Below are positions 23,807 to 25,799 of a stretch of DNA of 25,799 nucleotides, one piece after another. Under the pieces are notes generated by a model that was given only the letters and a program-made list of their open reading frames with translations, was not told the origin of the DNA and searched no databases. Each line of letters starts with the position of its first letter. The stretch's first letter is position 1. The DNA is taken from NCBI GenBank assembly GCA_036268405.1, contig DATAUF010000088.1:1-25799 (forward strand), in the 5' to 3' direction. The DNA comes from DASZTV01 sp036268405 (lineage in GTDB: Bacteria > Actinomycetota > Actinomycetes > JAFAQI01). A program made the translations under genes and the position numbers.

Positions 23807-23971
23807 TCAGCGAGTTTCTTTGTGTTCTGTGTGCGCCCGGCAGTTCGGGCAGAACTTCTTGAGCTCGAGGCGGTCCGGGTCGTTGCGGCGGTTCTTCTTG
23901 GTGATGTAGTTGCGGTGCTTGCACTCGGCGCACGCCAACGTGATCTTCGGTCGAACGTCGGTGGCAGCCAC
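23807..23971 (-). CDS. rpmG: 50S ribosomal protein L33
   Basis: A 54-residue L33 of the large subunit. The sequence MAATDVRPKITLACAECKHR begins at a GTG (23971), with GAGAGG eight bases upstream. Zinc-ribbon pairs C14/C17 (CAEC) and C41/C44 (CPNC) are intact, so this is the zinc-binding form rather than the Cys-free paralogue some actinobacteria induce under zinc limitation. The NYITKKNRRNDPDRLELKKF core is standard. It follows tRNA-Thr and tRNA-Met, as in mycobacteria. Confidence 0.96.
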   Translation of the reverse strand: MAATDVRPKITLACAECKHRNYITKKNRRNDPDRLELKKFCPNCRAHTEHKETR

Positions 23972-24056
23972 TGCAGGTACCTCTCAGAGAAGAACGGACA
24001 TCGGGCTCGTACCCGGCCATCGAGAATAGCCGAGTCCCGAGCCGGTCGAGCTTTTG

Positions 24057-24130
24057 TAGCGGGGGCCGGACTTGAACCGGCGACACAGCGATTATGAGCC
24101 GCTTGCTCTACCAGGCTGAGCTACCCCGCC
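24057..24130 (-). tRNA. tRNA-Met (anticodon CAT), elongator type
   Basis: The acceptor GGCGGGG pairs with CCCCGCT (last pair G-U). The anticodon loop CTCATAA gives CAT, and the T-loop is GTTCAAGTC. The first acceptor pair is intact and the anticodon stem lacks the three G-C pairs of initiators, so it is the elongator. It lies between tRNA-Thr and rpmG, as in mycobacteria. Confidence 0.95.
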
Positions 24131-24144
24131 GCAGGGAACTTCAG

Positions 24145-24217
24145 AGCCCCCTTACGGAATCGAACCGTAGACCTTCTCCTTACCATGGAGACGCTCTGCC
24201 GACTGAGCTAAGGGGGC
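24145..24217 (-). tRNA. tRNA-Thr (anticodon GGT)
   Basis: The acceptor GCCCCCT pairs with AGGGGGC. The anticodon stem TCTCC/GGAGA holds ATGGTAA, anticodon GGT, and the T-loop is GTTCGATTC. Discriminator is T. It starts 14 bases before tRNA-Met, so the two are surely co-transcribed. Confidence 0.97.
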
Positions 24218-24280
24218 GGCGGCGACGAGATTACCGGATCGTCGCAGCGCCGTAACCGGCATATCGCACGCTGCCGTGAT

Positions 24281-24301
24281 CCGCACCCGTTGGGGGTGCG
24301 G
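24281..24301 (-). other. Hairpin between tRNA-Tyr and tRNA-Thr
   Basis: CCGCACCC and GGGTGCGG form a perfect eight-base stem with a five-base loop, two bases past the tRNA-Tyr discriminator. Without a T-tract it is more likely a processing or 3'-end stem than an intrinsic terminator. Confidence 0.45.
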
Positions 24302-24303
24302 GG

Positions 24304-24385
24304 TGGCGGGTGTTGGGTTCGAACCAACGTAGGCTGAGCCGACGGTTTTACAGACCGTTCCCTTTGACCACTCGGGCAACCCGCC
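24304..24385 (-). tRNA. tRNA-Tyr (anticodon GTA)
   Basis: The acceptor GGCGGGT pairs with ACCCGCC. The anticodon stem ACGGT/ACCGT holds CTGTAAA, anticodon GTA. A long variable arm (class II) and the T-loop GTTCGAACC are present; discriminator is A. A TATCCT hexamer (24417-24412) upstream could be its -10. Confidence 0.96.
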
Positions 24386-24453
24386 GCGGCACCCTGGGGT
24401 GCGCGTCGGACAGGATAGCCGGTGCAAAAGGGCACCCGAGGAGGCGAAGTCAG

Positions 24454-24948
24454 ATGGCCGATCCGTCGTTCGATGTCGTGAGCAAGGTCGAGCACCAGGA
24501 GGTCGACAACGCCCTCAACCAGGCGGCCAAGGAAGTCGGGCAGCGCTTCGACTTCAAGGGCACCGGCGCCTCGATCTCGTGGAGCGGCGACGAGGCGGTC
24601 GTCATCACTGCAAACAGCGACGAACGCGTCAAGGCGGTGCTCGAGGTCTTCAAGGAGCGGCTGGTCAAACGTGAGGTCTCGTTGAAGGCGCTCGACCACG
24701 ACGACCCGGAGCCCGCCGCCGGAAGCACCTCACGCCTCACCGTGAAGATCAGGCAGGGCATCGACCAGGACAAGGCCCGCATGATCACCAAGCTGATCAA
24801 GACCGACGGGCCCAAGGGCGTGCAGGCGGCGATCCAGGGCGACACCGTCCGGGTCTCGGGCAAGAAGCGCGACGACCTTCAGACCGTCATCGCCCTGCTC
24901 AAGGGCGCCGACATCGGCATCCCGCTGCAGTTCACCAACTATCGGTAG
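24454..24948 (+). CDS. YajQ family nucleotide-binding protein
   Basis: A 164-residue YajQ/UPF0234 protein. The full family pattern is present: the opening DPSFDVVSKVEHQEVDNALN, FDFKGTGASISW, KIRQGIDQDKARMITKLIK and the end RDDLQTVIALLKGADIGIPL, and length is standard. Some YajQ proteins bind cyclic di-GMP or nucleic acid; whether this one does cannot be told from sequence. The open frame begins earlier, inside the antisense of tRNA-Tyr; ATG at 24454 is chosen because it starts the conserved block and has GAGGAGG upstream. It is divergent to tRNA-Tyr and ends three bases from the convergent corA stop. Confidence 0.95.
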   Translation: MADPSFDVVSKVEHQEVDNALNQAAKEVGQRFDFKGTGASISWSGDEAVVITANSDERVKAVLEVFKERLVKREVSLKALDHDDPEPAAGSTSRLTVKIRQGIDQDKARMITKLIKTDGPKGVQAAIQGDTVRVSGKKRDDLQTVIALLKGADIGIPLQFTNYR

Positions 24949-24951
24949 CAG

Positions 24952-25799
24952 TCAGAGCCAGTCGATCTTCCGGAAGACGACATAGAGCAACCCGACGATT
25001 CCGGCCATGAGGCCGAGGGCGGCATAGCCGCCGGCACGGGTGTCGGAGTGCGGGTAGGTCAACACGTTCATGCCGTAGTAGCCGGTGATCACCGCGGGCA
25101 CCGCGGTGATCGCGGCCCAGGACGTGACCTTCTTCATGATCTCGTTCATCCGGTTGCCCTGGATCGTCAGATGCGTCTCCATGATGGTCGACACCAGGTC
25201 GCGCAGTGAGTCGGTCCAGTCCGCCGCGCGCAGGACGTGATCGTAGACGTCCTGGTAGTACGGCATCAGCGCGTCGTCGACGAGATCGTTCTCTCGCCGC
25301 ATCAGCGAGTTGAGCACCTCACGCGTCGGCAGCACGACGCGCCGGATCCGCACGAGCGACTTGCGCAGGTCATAGGACTCCCGCTGGACCGCCGTACCGG
25401 TCTGTGATGGCTCGAACAGCAGGTCCTCGAGGCTGTCGATCCGGTCGTCGAGCTGCTCGACCGTCTCGAAGTGCCCATCCACCACCACGTCGAGCAATCC
25501 CCACAACATGAATCCCACACCGTGCGGCGCGAGGTTCATGTTGTCGTCCCAGCGAGCGACCACCTGGTCGATTGAGTAACCCGGCGTCTTGCGCACCGTG
25601 ATCAGATAGCGCTCCGCGGCAAAGACCGCGAGCTCGTGGGACACCAGCTGGCCATCGTCGGTGAGCCCGACGTCGTACAGCGAGATGAAGATGTGGTCGT
25701 CGTAGTGGTCGAGCTTCGGCCGCTGCCGCTCGGACGTCGCGTCCTCGACCGCGAGCGGGTTGAGGCCGAACTCCTCGGCGATCAGCGCGAGGTCGTCCT
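24952..25799 (-). CDS. corA: CorA family divalent cation transporter, 5' end outside window
   Basis: The C-terminal 281 residues of a CorA-type Mg2+ (or Co2+/Zn2+) channel. The signature GMN follows the first membrane helix (TAVPAVITGYYGMNV), the periplasmic loop is short, and the second helix is ALGLMAGIVGLLYVVF with a basic end (RKIDWL). The upstream cytoplasmic part shows EDATSERQRPKLDHYDDHIF, a typical CorA N-domain segment, running into the window edge. An internal GTG at 25644 is not the start because the homologous sequence continues upstream. Ion selectivity is not resolved. Confidence 0.93.
   Translation of the reverse strand, partial: DDLALIAEEFGLNPLAVEDATSERQRPKLDHYDDHIFISLYDVGLTDDGQLVSHELAVFAAERYLITVRKTPGYSIDQVVARWDDNMNLAPHGVGFMLWGLLDVVVDGHFETVEQLDDRIDSLEDLLFEPSQTGTAVQRESYDLRKSLVRIRRVVLPTREVLNSLMRRENDLVDDALMPYYQDVYDHVLRAADWTDSLRDLVSTIMETHLTIQGNRMNEIMKKVTSWAAITAVPAVITGYYGMNVLTYPHSDTRAGGYAALGLMAGIVGLLYVVFRKIDWL

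Noticed and set aside
24310..24453. Upstream extension of yajQ
   Set aside because: It lies antisense to tRNA-Tyr and is not part of the family; the ATG at 24454 has a good ribosome site.
1..25799. Mobile elements, CRISPR arrays or prophage genes
   Set aside because: No transposase, integrase, regularly spaced repeats or terminal inverted repeats were seen; all intervals are filled by recognisable chromosomal genes.

Overview
This is a high-GC actinobacterial chromosome segment. The gene order aspC / tRNA-Trp-secE-nusG-rplK-rplA-rplJ-rplL / rpoB, with a tRNA-Tyr/Thr/Met-rpmG block upstream, is the standard actinobacterial transcription-translation locus. No mobile element, CRISPR array or prophage signal was seen. 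The sequence alone does not fix the genus; a member of Nocardioidales or a related Mce-bearing order would fit.

Layout, in the direction of transcription of the main minus-strand block (high to low coordinates). A CorA-type transporter, cut by the window edge, converges on yajQ. Then tRNA-Tyr, tRNA-Thr, tRNA-Met and rpmG. Next come a class III nucleotide cyclase and a HadB/MaoC-type hotdog dehydratase, with no HadA partner between rpmG and hadB. A plus-strand AurF-like diiron protein lies divergent to a MerR-type regulator, and plus-strand aspC overlaps the end of the MerR gene. Then tRNA-Trp, secE, nusG, rplK, rplA, a long L10-type leader with an attenuator hairpin, rplJ and rplL, closed by a strong intrinsic terminator.

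Between rplL and rpoB sits a complete 11.6 kb Mce lipid-transport operon: mkl/mceG ATPase, yrbEA, yrbEB, mceA to mceF and two Mce-associated membrane protein genes. Almost every junction is a 1 to 4 base stop/start overlap. rpoB follows, with a candidate promoter of its own in the 263-base gap and a TTG start; its 3' end lies outside the window.

How the genes work together: the ATPase and two MlaE-type permeases form the inner-membrane engine. Six MCE-domain proteins (MceE a lipoprotein) would form the periplasmic or cell-wall lipid conduit, and the two Mam proteins are probable accessory or stability factors. The surrounding genes are protein synthesis and secretion housekeeping. Most notable: the Mce operon occupies the rplL-rpoB interval in which Mycobacterium tuberculosis keeps its orphan Mce ATPase gene mkl (mceG). 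The ATPase here carries a Lys/Ala-rich histone H1-like tail, while the last Mam protein has a long acidic cytoplasmic arm. Acidic low-complexity extensions also decorate L10, L1 and NusG.
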